From Lachnospiraceae bacterium (GTDB taxonomy: Bacteria; Bacillota; Clostridia; Lachnospirales; Lachnospiraceae): a stretch of DNA of 54,796 nucleotides. Positions 9,176 through 18,174 of this stretch are shown in pieces (within the stretch, counting starts at the first letter, position 1; each line of letters begins with the position of its first letter). The stretch is taken from the NCBI GenBank assembly GCA_017480195.1, contig JAFVBE010000013.1:1-54796 (forward strand), read 5' to 3'. A program made the position numbers and the translations under genes. Below the pieces are notes generated by a model. That model made no database searches. It was not told where the DNA came from and worked only from the letters and a program-made list of their open reading frames with translations.

Positions 9176-9281
9176 CTGATAACTGTAACACTTCACTATA
9201 TCTATATGCAATAAAAAGGTTTTTGTGATTTAAAAAATAAGTTTGACAATATTTTATAATTTTTGAATAGGAGATTTTATT

Positions 9282-9956
9282 ATGCCACCGATAAGTAATG
9301 ATTGGGCGGAAGCTCTGTCACCGGAATACAAGAAGGATTATTATAAAAAGCTGTTTGATTTTATCGGACAGGAATATGCCACAAGGAAGATTTTCCCTGC
9401 AGGAGACGATATATTTAATGCATTCCATCTTACACCGCTTAGCAAGGTTAAGTGTGTGATTATAGGGCAGGATCCCTATCATGATGACGGACAGGCTCAT
9501 GGATTATGCTTCTCTGTAAAGCCTGATATTCAAATACCGCCTTCTCTTGTAAATATATATAAGGAGCTTCATGATGATTTGGGATGTTATATACCGAACA
9601 ACGGTTATCTTGTCAAGTGGGCAGAGCAGGGTGTACTTTTGTTAAATGCCGTACTTACAGTAAGGGCGCATCAGGCAGCCTCACATCAGGGCAAGGGCTG
9701 GGAGGAATTCACCGATGCAGCCATACGAGCAGTAAATGAGCAGGACAGACCTATAGTTTTCTTACTTTGGGGAGGTTTTGCACAGAAAAAGGCCTCTATG
9801 CTCAACAATCCTAAGCACCTTATATTGAAAGCCCCTCATCCTTCACCACTGTCAGTATACAGAGGATTCTTCGGCTGTAAGCATTTCAGCCGGGCTAATG
9901 AGTTTCTTTCCTCACACGGCGAAGAACCGATAGACTGGCAGATAGAGAATATATAA
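9282..9956 (+). CDS. ung: uracil-DNA glycosylase (family 1)
   Basis: Removes uracil from DNA to start base-excision repair. The 224-residue protein has the water-activating motif GQDPYHDDGQAHG (catalytic Asp64), GVLLLNAVLTVR in mid-protein, and the C-terminal HPSPLS loop (His186) that inserts at the flipped base. Its length is typical. An AGGAG site lies upstream of the ATG. It is 19 bp ahead of the histidine phosphatase gene on the same strand, and the two share a terminator. Confidence 0.97.
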   Translation: MPPISNDWAEALSPEYKKDYYKKLFDFIGQEYATRKIFPAGDDIFNAFHLTPLSKVKCVIIGQDPYHDDGQAHGLCFSVKPDIQIPPSLVNIYKELHDDLGCYIPNNGYLVKWAEQGVLLLNAVLTVRAHQAASHQGKGWEEFTDAAIRAVNEQDRPIVFLLWGGFAQKKASMLNNPKHLILKAPHPSPLSVYRGFFGCKHFSRANEFLSSHGEEPIDWQIENI

Positions 9957-9975
9957 GCAAGGAGCGGCACTTATT

Positions 9976-10596
9976 ATGGAAATTTATATAGTAAGACACG
10001 GAGAGACAGACTGGAACAAATTAAAAAGACTTCAAGGCTCAGTGGATATTGAACTTAATGAATACGGCAGAGAGCTTGCACGAAAAACAGGCGAAGCTCT
10101 AACGGACACACCAATAGGTATCATTTATTCAAGCCCATTAAAACGTGCATACGAGACAGCAGAGTTAATTAGAAATAATCGGGACATAGAAATAATTACG
10201 GATAATAGGATACGCGAGATAAGCTTCGGACATTTCGAGGGGATGAATTTCTCAGAGCTGATAAGAGACGAAAGCTTAACCTTCAAGCATTTTTTTAAGA
10301 AACCTGAAGCTTATGTTCCTGCTGATGACGCTGAATCCTTCGAGCACCTTATAGAGCGAGCGGGTGATTTTATGCAGGAGGTAATCGAGCCACTTGAAGA
10401 TACTTACGAGCGTGTTATGATTGTCGCACACGGTGCTATCAACAAAGGTATAATGAGCTACATAAAAAAACACCCAACCGGTGAATTCTGGTCGGGTGGC
10501 TTACAGACTAACTGTAATATAATCGTTGTTGATTATACAGACGGGAAATATACGATAATCGACGAGACGAGGATAGTGTATACGGAGGATAAATAA
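9976..10596 (+). CDS. histidine phosphatase family protein (phosphoglycerate mutase-like)
   Basis: A 206-residue protein starting MEIYIVRHGETDWN, with the catalytic RHG triad (phospho-acceptor His8), SSPLKRAYETAE (Arg partner), and a second catalytic His in VAHGAINKG. This is the bacterial branch that includes broad-specificity phosphatases such as CobC/PhoE-like enzymes. The sequence alone does not give the substrate, and no cobalamin genes are nearby. It lies in a short operon after ung. Confidence 0.88.
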   Translation: MEIYIVRHGETDWNKLKRLQGSVDIELNEYGRELARKTGEALTDTPIGIIYSSPLKRAYETAELIRNNRDIEIITDNRIREISFGHFEGMNFSELIRDESLTFKHFFKKPEAYVPADDAESFEHLIERAGDFMQEVIEPLEDTYERVMIVAHGAINKGIMSYIKKHPTGEFWSGGLQTNCNIIVVDYTDGKYTIIDETRIVYTEDK

Positions 10597-10598
10597 AA

Positions 10599-10650
10599 TA
10601 GAAGCTTATGTAAGAGATTAATCTAAATCCAACATAAGCTTCTGTTTTTA
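10599..10650. terminator. bidirectional terminator
   Basis: Stem AGAAGCTTATGT / ACATAAGCTTCT with a ~20-nt loop. The plus-strand side ends in a T-rich tract (TGTTTTTATTTT) and the minus-strand side in an AT-rich tract, so it can serve both ung-phosphatase and the convergent TPR gene. Confidence 0.8.
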
Positions 10651-13575
10651 TTTTCTTGATAAAAGCTCCTCTACCTTCTTTACCTTGTCCTCATATATAT
10701 TATAATGTCCGAATATCTCTACTGCTTTTTTATAGCACTCAAGTGCTTTTTCATATTCTTCAAGCTCCATATAGATATTACCCTTTTCATCCCATGCATC
10801 TGTGCTTTGCAGGAAGCAGTCAAGAGGTTTTCTCTTTGCATTAATCGCCTTGTCAATCGCCTCAAGAGCCTTTTCATATTCTTTTAATCCACGATACATC
10901 TCTGCCGCTCTCGTATAGGTATATGCATCGTAGGCATTCTTGCACTGCTCCTCGGCTATATCTCTGTAACGCTTGTATTCATCTTTATTTACATCATCCG
11001 ACTTTCCTATGGCTATAAGGAATGTCTCGCATATAAAGGCATTATTGTCCTTGTCAAGCTCTAAGCCCTTTTCAAATAATCCCTTGGCTTCGTCATACAT
11101 ATCATGCTCTAAGTATATATTTCCCATAGAACGATATATGAGATAATCATCAGGCTGATGCTCTATGGCACGTTCAAACATTTTTCTTGCCTCGTCCACA
11201 TACCCTTCATTTCCATAGAAACAGCACAGATTACCTAGACAGGACTGTATGCGGCTGTCGTTCTCCGAAACCCTGATGCATTCCTCAAGAAGTTCTACAC
11301 AGGCAGGGAAGTTATTAACCCTTATCAGAAGCTCCGCATAATCTATGATATAACCTCCATCCAAACCATACTCATTACGGTTTGCCTCATATACCTTTAT
11401 ACTCTCCTCGTATCTTCCCATGCAGGATAATGCTGCTGCCTTGCCAAGATATGCACGCTTCCTATAGTTTGGTCTTTCCGACAGAGAGAGCACCTTATCA
11501 TAGTATTCGTAAGCTTTCTCGAAATTACCTATGACATGGTAGTTATCAGCGATTCTTGCTATAAAGAATACATCATCAGGCTCATCCTTGAGTGCCTCCT
11601 CATAATAATATATCGCCCTCTCATCATCACCAAGATATTCGAAGTTTTCACCAATCAGCCAATATACATTTAAGTAATCCTCTAAATCCGAAGGCTCATT
11701 ATTTTTCCGTTTTTCAAGTATATTAAGCAGTATCTCGTTTGAGGCATTATAATCATCCTCACTTATATAAAGCCAATACGCCCTCTGATAGTCAATCTGG
11801 TCACTCTTAGCACCTGTACCCTCATACCAGTCAATGACATTTTTCATATCATCATACTGCTTGAATGCCTTGAAAATCTCTATCTCTAATTTATATGCCT
11901 CATAATAATACGGATACATTCCTATTATCTCGTTGCACAGTCCTATCGTACGGTTATACTCCTCAAGTTCATACAGACTCTTGGCCTGATATATATATCC
12001 GAAATAATCATTATTAAATTTTTCAAGTGTAGCTTCGCATATCTTAAGGCAGTCTTCATAATTCCCCAGATCGTATTCTAATTTACATTTTGTCTCATAG
12101 GAATATCTTATCTCAGGATAGTCTGCTGCCAGCGAAATATCCAGATATTTTCTTGCCTTTTCATATTCCTTTAACCCGATATAGCATTCGGATATCCAGA
12201 AGCATGCATAAGGATAGCGTTTCTTTTCCTTAAGCTGCTGCTCGGTAAGAGAAGACTCATCTATCTTATCAAGAGCTTCAATTGCTTCCTGCCAGGCAAT
12301 AAACTCCTTAAGCGCCTCATCATATTTCTCTGTATAATAATAGCATCTGCCAAGCAGGTTATGATATGTATATACATTCTCCTCTGATGGTTTAAACATA
12401 GTAAGAACATCTATGGTTTCCTTAAATGCCGAGGTTCTGTAATATGCCCATGATAAATCTATCTTCATCTGTTCGTTATCAGGTTCGGATTTAAGCTTTT
12501 CGTTTAATTCCTCGGTAAGCTTCTTATTCGCAGCAGTCAAACCATCATGTGCAGTATAATCATCAGGGTTTTTATCCAGAAGTTCTATGAATAAATCATT
12601 TACTCTCTTGTAATCACCCATATCATACAGAACCGCCGCCAGCTTATGTGTTGCAAGATAATCTCCCGGATTCTGATTGTAAGCCATCTCATAGTATTTC
12701 TTAGTTGTATCATAAGCATCTGCCTCATATGCCAAATCACCGCAGAATACAGTCAAATAAAAATCATCAGGATACTCCGCCAATATCCCCTGTGCAATAT
12801 CCAATCTGTCCAGACATTCTCTCTTATATTCATTACCCTCGGCTGAATGCTCAACCCTCATAACATCAAGCTCATGAAAAAGCCTGCTCACATCAAAATA
12901 AGGGTGATAAACCTTAAGTCTGTCCATCGCCTCAATAATGCTTATTTCCTTGTCAATATCCTGCTCTGTCAGCTCACGCTTGAAAACATATTGTTTTAAT
13001 TCAAAATATAATTTCATAAACTCGTCGATATTCTCAAAATTGCTGTCTTCGGCAAACAAATCAAAATTAATAAAATTCCTGTAATTTGCTGCATCTATTA
13101 TGTACTCAATATAATCCGACGGGTATTTCTGCTTGAACTCGTCCTTGTTCTTCTCTATATCGAATTCATCTGAAATAAGCTTCCATATTTCAGTCTTAAG
13201 ACGATAGTTATCCATAAGAAATGTAAGAAGCTTATCCTGTGCTTCCTCGCTACTGTCAAGTGATACAAAATAATCCGTCTCGAAAAGCTCCTCCCATACC
13301 TTAATATCATTCCTTTTATGAAAATCATTATATATATTTTTAAACAGTTTTAATAATTCATCTTTTTCTTCATTGTTGTCTGCGTTTGAGCCTGAACCGT
13401 CTGCCTTATCCTTATGCTCCGCATCATATACAGCCTGCTCATAAGCATCTCTAAGCTCCATAAATCCCTCTGAATCATCCTCAGGATTTACACTGATGAG
13501 TTTGTTTCTGTATGCTTTTTTTATTGTCTCGACATCATCTGTCTTGTCTATGCCAAGTATGCTCCATTTGTCCAT
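10648..13575 (-). CDS. large TPR protein with N-terminal J-like domain
   Basis: A 975-residue protein. Residues 1-62 look like a DnaJ J-domain (WSILGIDKTDDVETIKKAYR), but the HPD tripeptide needed to stimulate DnaK is replaced by NPEDD (30-34), so Hsp70 activation is doubtful. From ~250 to the end there are many ~34-residue TPR units (for example YEEALKDEPDDVFFIARIADNY-type patterns), giving a long protein-interaction solenoid. There is no signal peptide, so it is probably cytoplasmic. It is followed 41 bp upstream on the same strand by the flippase-like gene. Partners are unknown. Confidence 0.75.
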   Translation of the reverse strand: MDKWSILGIDKTDDVETIKKAYRNKLISVNPEDDSEGFMELRDAYEQAVYDAEHKDKADGSGSNADNNEEKDELLKLFKNIYNDFHKRNDIKVWEELFETDYFVSLDSSEEAQDKLLTFLMDNYRLKTEIWKLISDEFDIEKNKDEFKQKYPSDYIEYIIDAANYRNFINFDLFAEDSNFENIDEFMKLYFELKQYVFKRELTEQDIDKEISIIEAMDRLKVYHPYFDVSRLFHELDVMRVEHSAEGNEYKRECLDRLDIAQGILAEYPDDFYLTVFCGDLAYEADAYDTTKKYYEMAYNQNPGDYLATHKLAAVLYDMGDYKRVNDLFIELLDKNPDDYTAHDGLTAANKKLTEELNEKLKSEPDNEQMKIDLSWAYYRTSAFKETIDVLTMFKPSEENVYTYHNLLGRCYYYTEKYDEALKEFIAWQEAIEALDKIDESSLTEQQLKEKKRYPYACFWISECYIGLKEYEKARKYLDISLAADYPEIRYSYETKCKLEYDLGNYEDCLKICEATLEKFNNDYFGYIYQAKSLYELEEYNRTIGLCNEIIGMYPYYYEAYKLEIEIFKAFKQYDDMKNVIDWYEGTGAKSDQIDYQRAYWLYISEDDYNASNEILLNILEKRKNNEPSDLEDYLNVYWLIGENFEYLGDDERAIYYYEEALKDEPDDVFFIARIADNYHVIGNFEKAYEYYDKVLSLSERPNYRKRAYLGKAAALSCMGRYEESIKVYEANRNEYGLDGGYIIDYAELLIRVNNFPACVELLEECIRVSENDSRIQSCLGNLCCFYGNEGYVDEARKMFERAIEHQPDDYLIYRSMGNIYLEHDMYDEAKGLFEKGLELDKDNNAFICETFLIAIGKSDDVNKDEYKRYRDIAEEQCKNAYDAYTYTRAAEMYRGLKEYEKALEAIDKAINAKRKPLDCFLQSTDAWDEKGNIYMELEEYEKALECYKKAVEIFGHYNIYEDKVKKVEELLSRK

Positions 13576-13615
13576 TCATTCACCCCATTTTTTTAAATAT
13601 ATATTTCGCAAGTTC

Positions 13616-14635
13616 TTATTCTTTTATATCCTCTTTATCTTTATTTGTCTTTTTCAAGAACGCTGCAGGTATGAGCCCTATCATAAAAGGAACTGCCCAT
13701 GTGAAAAATCTGTATATGAGTATTGCTGCGGCTATTGCTTTACCATTCTTTACCAGTGCACGGAAGAAAAGCGCAAAGACAAAATCAAGTGTACCTATGC
13801 CTGATGGCGCAACCATAACACATCCAAGCATATTACACACTGCCATAAGCGCCATACACATAAGCGGATTAAGATCGAAGTTATCCACGAAAAGTATGCC
13901 CGGTATTATATACCAGCAGCAGAATTTGAATATATCCAATAAAACCACTAAAAGAAAAACCTTCTTATCATGCCATATTATACGCCCCTCCGTCTGAAGC
14001 GAATTTATAGCATGCTCAAGCTTGTCAACTTTTTTTGTAAGACGACTTTCCTTTTTTATGATTGTCCTAATCAAAGTTATGGCAAAAACCGATATTTTCT
14101 TAGATACCGTCAAGAGAAAAAGCACCGTACATATAATGCTTATGACGAGCACACCGGCAAGCATAAACCATGAATATTTAAGCAGGTCGCTGTTCCCAAA
14201 GGCTATAAGTATAAGGAAAGCAAGTATTCCCATGATACCTATTGTAATCTTCTGAAAGGTGTACTGAACAATAGCCATACCTGTCCCCTTGCTCACGTCT
14301 ATACCTTTAGTCTTATAATAATAAATCTGGGCTATACCATTGCCACTACCGAGAGTGGCGAGTCTGTAAAATGCACACATATAACTGCAGCTTATCCCTT
14401 GAAATATAGTAAGCGCTTTCTCGTCCTCTCCCGTCATCATATGAATTATTATTCCCTCTGCAATGAAATAAAAATTTGACATTAGAAAAATCAAAATTAA
14501 TTTTATATTTGGAGTATTTTTTATCTCCAAAAATGCTTCATGCATAAATTCTCTGTTGCTTATAAATCCAAATGCAAGCAGAGCTAAAATTATAACCCAT
14601 TTTATCAGACTGCCTAATGTCTTCTTATGTTCCAT
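13616..14635 (-). CDS. lysylphosphatidylglycerol synthase TM-region (flippase-like) family protein
   Basis: A 339-residue integral membrane protein with about eight hydrophobic segments. It carries the SGIGTLDFVFALFF segment near the C-terminus and a RLATLGSGNGIAQIYYYK region, both characteristic of the UPF0104/LPG_synthase_TM family, which corresponds to the flippase half of MprF without the synthase domain. A lipid-translocation role is inferred from the family. It lies between the TPR protein and the MBL hydrolase on the same strand with small gaps, and may form one operon with them. Confidence 0.78.
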   Translation of the reverse strand: MEHKKTLGSLIKWVIILALLAFGFISNREFMHEAFLEIKNTPNIKLILIFLMSNFYFIAEGIIIHMMTGEDEKALTIFQGISCSYMCAFYRLATLGSGNGIAQIYYYKTKGIDVSKGTGMAIVQYTFQKITIGIMGILAFLILIAFGNSDLLKYSWFMLAGVLVISIICTVLFLLTVSKKISVFAITLIRTIIKKESRLTKKVDKLEHAINSLQTEGRIIWHDKKVFLLVVLLDIFKFCCWYIIPGILFVDNFDLNPLMCMALMAVCNMLGCVMVAPSGIGTLDFVFALFFRALVKNGKAIAAAILIYRFFTWAVPFMIGLIPAAFLKKTNKDKEDIKE

Positions 14636-14650
14636 TTATTCTCCCCTATA

Positions 14651-15532
14651 TCAGCTAATTGTCTGCCATAGCAGATAATTGTCGATACATTCTGTCTCCA
14701 TCTTGCCTATATTATGAAGATAGGTAAGATAGGTTTTTATCATACCACCCTTGACATTGTATTTGTACAAGGTAAGCTCCATGTCCACATCATTAAAAAA
14801 TTCGTGAACTATCTCATCGAATTTTCTTGGAGTTCTGCATATGGCCTTGACTCTCTTTAAATTAATAATAACATTCTCCCTATTGATTCTGACAAGTTCC
14901 TTAATATCCGTTACAGGCTCGCCATGATAGGGTACATACATTTTCGATTCAATTTGCTCTAATGTATCAAGACTTTTTAAGTATTCTCCAATATCGTATA
15001 TGTAGGTTAATTTTTCCTTCTCAAGCACCTCTGCTCCAACTACCGCATCTCCAAGGAAGAGCACATTATCTCCCGTCTTAACACCTATCATAGATATGGC
15101 ATGTCCCGGCAGTTTAAGTATCTCAAGTCCTTCCGGCAGCTTTTTACCTGTTATATCCTCTGCATCGCATGAATCTGCATAGTAATAATTATTCATAAGT
15201 ACATTTAACGGACTTGCACCCCAGACTATAGCAGGGCATATATCATAGTCAGAGATAAGTGCAGCATTTATCCCGCTTGCATATATTTTACAATTGTATT
15301 TATCCTGAAAATACCTGCTGCCTCCACAATGGTCGGCGTGATAGTGAGTATTTATAATAAGCCTGACCTTCCAGTTCTTCATTATAAGAAGCTCGTCCAA
15401 CTCGCTTGCGTATTCCTTATCAATACCTGCATCTATAAGACAGACTTCATCATAGCTTATAAGATAAACCCCGACATGGAAAAGCCCCGTAAAATAATAA
15501 GTGCGCTCCCCCACCTTTATCAATTCAATCAT
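14651..15532 (-). CDS. MBL-fold metallohydrolase
   Basis: A 293-residue protein with the metallo-beta-lactamase metal motif NTHYHADHCGG (63-68 = HYHADH), a preceding CLIDAGID strand, LPGHAISMIGV (third metal His), FLGDAVVG (bridging Asp) and VPYHGEP (last His). The C-terminal ~70 residues form a helical extension like that in many uncharacterised MBL hydrolases. The substrate is unknown. AAGGAG lies 8 bp upstream of the ATG. It is the first gene of the minus-strand set with the flippase-like and TPR genes. Confidence 0.88.
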   Translation of the reverse strand: MIELIKVGERTYYFTGLFHVGVYLISYDEVCLIDAGIDKEYASELDELLIMKNWKVRLIINTHYHADHCGGSRYFQDKYNCKIYASGINAALISDYDICPAIVWGASPLNVLMNNYYYADSCDAEDITGKKLPEGLEILKLPGHAISMIGVKTGDNVLFLGDAVVGAEVLEKEKLTYIYDIGEYLKSLDTLEQIESKMYVPYHGEPVTDIKELVRINRENVIINLKRVKAICRTPRKFDEIVHEFFNDVDMELTLYKYNVKGGMIKTYLTYLHNIGKMETECIDNYLLWQTIS

Positions 15533-15600
15533 AATTTTAACTCCTTATGTCCTTAAGCACGAATATAGTATATACAACTTTTTTCAAAATAACAACAATA

Positions 15601-15629
15601 GAATTATTTTTGTAACAAATACATACAAC
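15601..15629 (+). promoter_or_regulatory. possible sigma-E promoter of cotJABC
   Basis: GAATTA (15601-15606), 15-bp spacer, CATACAAC (15622-15629). This resembles the sporulation sigma-E consensus, and cotJ of Bacillus subtilis is known to be sigma-E dependent. The match is partial. Confidence 0.4.
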
Positions 15630-15697
15630 TTCACATAGTATGAATTAAATAAATAAAAAGAAATAGTCTGATATTTCTTCAAACGGAGGTAATTATT

Positions 15698-15991
15698 TTG
15701 GAACCATACAAATCATATGGACGAAACGGTGGCAATCGTATGGGCAATATGAATATGAATCGTAATTCCAATATGAATCGTAATATGAATTGTAATAATG
15801 ATTCAAATATGCGTTCACATAATGACTATGATTGCAACAAAGAGCTTCTAAACTTAAATAGAATGCCTCTTGCCATGGCCTATGTTCCTATGCAGGAATG
15901 GGGCGAGCTTTACAAGGCAGAGACAGCAATCTGCGAGGGAACCGCATTCCCTGATTTAAACAAGATATTCTGTGGGGTTAGGGGGAGATAG
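15698..15991 (+). CDS. cotJA: spore coat-associated protein CotJA
   Basis: A 97-residue protein whose C-terminal half (RMPLAMAYVPMQEWGELYKAE and EGTAFPDLNKIFCG) matches CotJA of the inner spore coat. The N-terminal half is a low-complexity tract of repeated Asn-Met-Asn and Arg-Asn units (residues ~7-38), longer than in the Bacillus protein. The start codon is TTG, supported by GGAGG 8 bp upstream. It is the first gene of the cotJABC operon, with 2 bp to cotJB. Confidence 0.88.
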   Translation: MEPYKSYGRNGGNRMGNMNMNRNSNMNRNMNCNNDSNMRSHNDYDCNKELLNLNRMPLAMAYVPMQEWGELYKAETAICEGTAFPDLNKIFCGVRGR

Positions 15992-15993
15992 GC

Positions 15994-16257
15994 ATGAACA
16001 AAATCAGTAAAAAAGAATTATTTGATATAATCAATCAGGCTTCATTTATGCTCGATGACATAACCCTGTTCCTTAATACTCATCCTGACTGCAGGGAAGC
16101 GCTTCACGCATATAAGCATTACAAGGAGATACGCGAGAATGCAATAGATGACTACACATCTATGTACGGACCTATCTCAAGATATAATGTAGATACAGAC
16201 AATTATTGGGACTGGGTAAATAAACCTTGGCCTTGGGAAGGAGAGTGTGGCTGCTAA
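15994..16257 (+). CDS. cotJB: spore coat protein CotJB
   Basis: An 87-residue protein with LDDITLFLNTHPDCREAL and a C-terminal YWDWVNKPWPWEGEC, the distinctive Trp/Pro-rich tail of CotJB. It lies between cotJA and cotJC. The stop codon TAA overlaps the cotJC ATG (TAATG), indicating translational coupling. Confidence 0.92.
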   Translation: MNKISKKELFDIINQASFMLDDITLFLNTHPDCREALHAYKHYKEIRENAIDDYTSMYGPISRYNVDTDNYWDWVNKPWPWEGECGC

Positions 16258-16892
16258 TGTGGGTATATGAAAAAAGACTTCAATGTCCTGTAAATATAAA
16301 GGAAACTAACGCCAAACTGGCACAGGCTATAATTAGTCAGTACGGAGGACCTGATGGAGAGATGGGCGCATCTATGAGATATCTGTCTCAGAGATTTGCA
16401 ATGCCTTATAAGGAGTGTATCGCGACCTTAAACGATATCGGAACCGAGGAACTCGGACACTTAGAGATAGTCGGAACTATCATCTATCAGCTTACTAAGG
16501 ATTTGTCTATGGAGGAAATCAAAGCCTCCGGCTTTGACAAATACTATGTAGATCATACTACAGGTATATGGCCGCAGGCAGCAGGCGGAGTGCCATTTAA
16601 CGCAAACCAGTTCCAGAGTAAAGGCGACCCGATAACAGACCTTTACGAAGACCTGGCAGCCGAGCAAAAGGCGCGTACAACCTACGACAATATCCTTCGT
16701 CTCTGCAAGGACTATCCTGATGTATATGAGCCTATCAAGTTCCTTCGCGCCCGTGAGGTAGTTCACTTCCAGAGATTCGGCGAAAGCTTACGACTCATCT
16801 TAGATAAGCTTGACTCCAAGAACTTCTATGCATTCAATCCTGCCTTCGATAAGGCAGCACCATGCCTTGATAAGAATTGCAAGATGAATTAA
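16257..16892 (+). CDS. cotJC: spore coat protein CotJC, manganese catalase-like
   Basis: A 211-residue ferritin-like four-helix protein starting MWVYEKRLQCPVN, the usual CotJC start. The longer frame beginning at 16227 would run back into cotJB. Metal-ligand-type Glu/His residues occur in EELGHLEIVGT, EDLAAEQKARTTYD and REVVHFQRFGE. CotJC proteins resemble Mn-catalases and may protect the spore coat from peroxide. Operon with cotJA and cotJB. Confidence 0.93.
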   Translation: MWVYEKRLQCPVNIKETNAKLAQAIISQYGGPDGEMGASMRYLSQRFAMPYKECIATLNDIGTEELGHLEIVGTIIYQLTKDLSMEEIKASGFDKYYVDHTTGIWPQAAGGVPFNANQFQSKGDPITDLYEDLAAEQKARTTYDNILRLCKDYPDVYEPIKFLRAREVVHFQRFGESLRLILDKLDSKNFYAFNPAFDKAAPCLDKNCKMN

Positions 16893-16902
16893 CGAGCCAT
16901 GC

Positions 16903-16964
16903 AAAAAGAAAATACAAGTGAACTTTGTGCTTGCACAAATAAGTTTACTTGTATTTTTCTTTTT
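16903..16964 (+). terminator. terminator of cotJABC
   Basis: A long stem: AAAAAGAAAATACAAGTGAAC pairs with GTTTACTTGTATTTTTCTTTTT around a ~19-nt loop that contains its own small hairpin (TTTGTGC/GCACAAA). It ends in a T-rich run. Confidence 0.82.
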
Positions 16965-17021
16965 ATACGGCGAAGCCGTACACCGAGCCAAGCGAAGCGA
17001 CGGCGAGGTGGCAGGGCTCGT
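16961..17021. repeat. GC-rich hairpin repeat, copy 1
   Basis: A 61-bp unit (TTTTATACGGCGAAGCCGTA... to ...GCAGGGCTCGT) repeated at 17060-17120 with two mismatches. It contains an ACGGCGAAGCCGT hairpin and the inverted pair CGAGCC/GGCTCG. Its reverse complement shares the core CCTCGCC...GCTTCGCT..GGCTCGG with the repeats at 17969-18163. Confidence 0.85.
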
Positions 17022-17059
17022 TAATATATTCACACTCAAAAAATTGTTTCCGTTTTTTA

Positions 17060-17120
17060 TTTTATACGGCGAAGCCGTACACCGAGCCAAGCAAAGCGCC
17101 GGCGAGGTGGCAGGGCTCGT
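17060..17120. repeat. GC-rich hairpin repeat, copy 2
   Basis: Direct copy of 16961-17021, offset by 99 bp, with two substitutions. The copies lie in AT-rich spacer sequence; no ORF of their own is credible. Confidence 0.85.
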
Positions 17121-17159
17121 AAACTACAATCACACACAATTTCTTTTTTATTTTAAAAA

Positions 17160-17196
17160 TTCGGCTAATCTGTATTCTGATTACAAATCAGCCGAA
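17160..17196 (-). terminator. terminator of the phosphoesterase gene
   Basis: Minus-strand stem TTCGGCTGATTTGT / ACAGATTAGCCGAA followed by a T/A-rich tail, 17 bp beyond the stop codon. Confidence 0.75.
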
Positions 17197-17212
17197 AAAT
17201 TATCTTTTACAT

Positions 17213-17917
17213 TTAATCCACATATTCCATTTCACACTTTTCTGTGTCAATACATACAAATCTTTCATCACCGATAGGCGTGCCATCTCTGTATGTCGAA
17301 AAATTATCAAGCGTAATGAGATTTTCCTCCCTAAGTACACCCTCTACCGGTGTGTGTCCAACCACCTGAAGCATACTTGCAGGATACAGCCTCATATTTC
17401 CGTACTGTGGCCTCGCCCATATAGGAGAATCATCTTCCCAAAGTATCCTGCCCATCTTATTTATCTTCTCAATCATGTAATCTATATCCGTTTTCTCTCC
17501 ATGTCCGAAATGCCTTAGAACAAACTGCTGTGTAAGACCGGCGTGACTGAACAACACATTATCTATACGGTGAATAAACGCACTGTTGCCCTCGGGCAGA
17601 GTATATACTATTTTGTTGATGCCTTCAACAACTATATCCCTTGCATATGCCGAATATCCAGATTCATAAGCATTCCATAAATAGCTCACATCATGATTGC
17701 CGAAGCAATATAATGTATCCGGATATTTTTCTATAAAATTCATTATTGCATCAAAGTTTTTTTCGTATAACTCAATATTACGCTCCTGAAACCAATCATC
17801 AACCAAATCACCAAGCATTACTATATTGTCAAAGTTATTTTTCTCTATAAGTTCTGATGCTCTTTCGAATATCCAAGGTTTGAGATGAACATCAGGGATT
17901 ATGAATGCTTTGCTCAT
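17213..17917 (-). CDS. calcineurin-like metallophosphoesterase
   Basis: A 234-residue protein with the metallophosphoesterase motif series: PDVHLK near the N-terminus, MLGDLVDDW, FGNHDVSYLW, SHAGLTQQF and VGHTPVEG. The order fits the PrpE/ApaH-like serine/threonine phosphatase or diadenosine-tetraphosphatase branch, but the substrate is not readable. I choose the ATG at 17915-17917 because AAGGAGG lies just upstream; a longer frame to 17947 lacks one. It stands alone, flanked on both sides by GC-rich repeats. Confidence 0.85.
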   Translation of the reverse strand: MSKAFIIPDVHLKPWIFERASELIEKNNFDNIVMLGDLVDDWFQERNIELYEKNFDAIMNFIEKYPDTLYCFGNHDVSYLWNAYESGYSAYARDIVVEGINKIVYTLPEGNSAFIHRIDNVLFSHAGLTQQFVLRHFGHGEKTDIDYMIEKINKMGRILWEDDSPIWARPQYGNMRLYPASMLQVVGHTPVEGVLREENLITLDNFSTYRDGTPIGDERFVCIDTEKCEMEYVD

Positions 17918-17968
17918 GTATATTGCCTCCTTATTTATTATTTTCACGAATTACTACGAATGCAAAAG

Positions 17969-18163
17969 AATCTCCTCTTCGCTTCGCTTCGAGTCGACCA
18001 TCTCTTGCATTACCTATGTCATATCTGCGATGGCTGATACGAACCTCGCCTCAGCTTCGCTCCGGCTCGGTCGTTTCAGCCATACTATGATAGTTTAAGG
18101 ATTGTTGCGAATCCAAGAGCAATCTCGCCTTCACTCCGTTTCGGCTCGACCATCTCTTGTCTT
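17969..18163. repeat. three interspersed ~42-bp GC-rich repeats
   Basis: Copies at 17969-18010, 18042-18083 and 18121-18163 (starts 73 and 79 bp apart) share AAYCTC...TTCG..CTCGRYC and similar ends. Each is enclosed by its own inverted arms, which differ between copies (TGCAA..TTGCA, ATGGCTGA..TCAGCCAT, CAAGAG..CTCTTG). They are related to the repeats at 16961-17120. No credible gene lies in 17918-18235. Confidence 0.7.
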
Positions 18164-18174
18164 CTTATGAATGC

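Noticed and set aside
16800-17277. ORFs on both strands through the GC-rich repeats
   Set aside because: Their products simply translate the repeat twice (for example YGEAVHRAK repeated) and overlap cotJC or the phosphoesterase.
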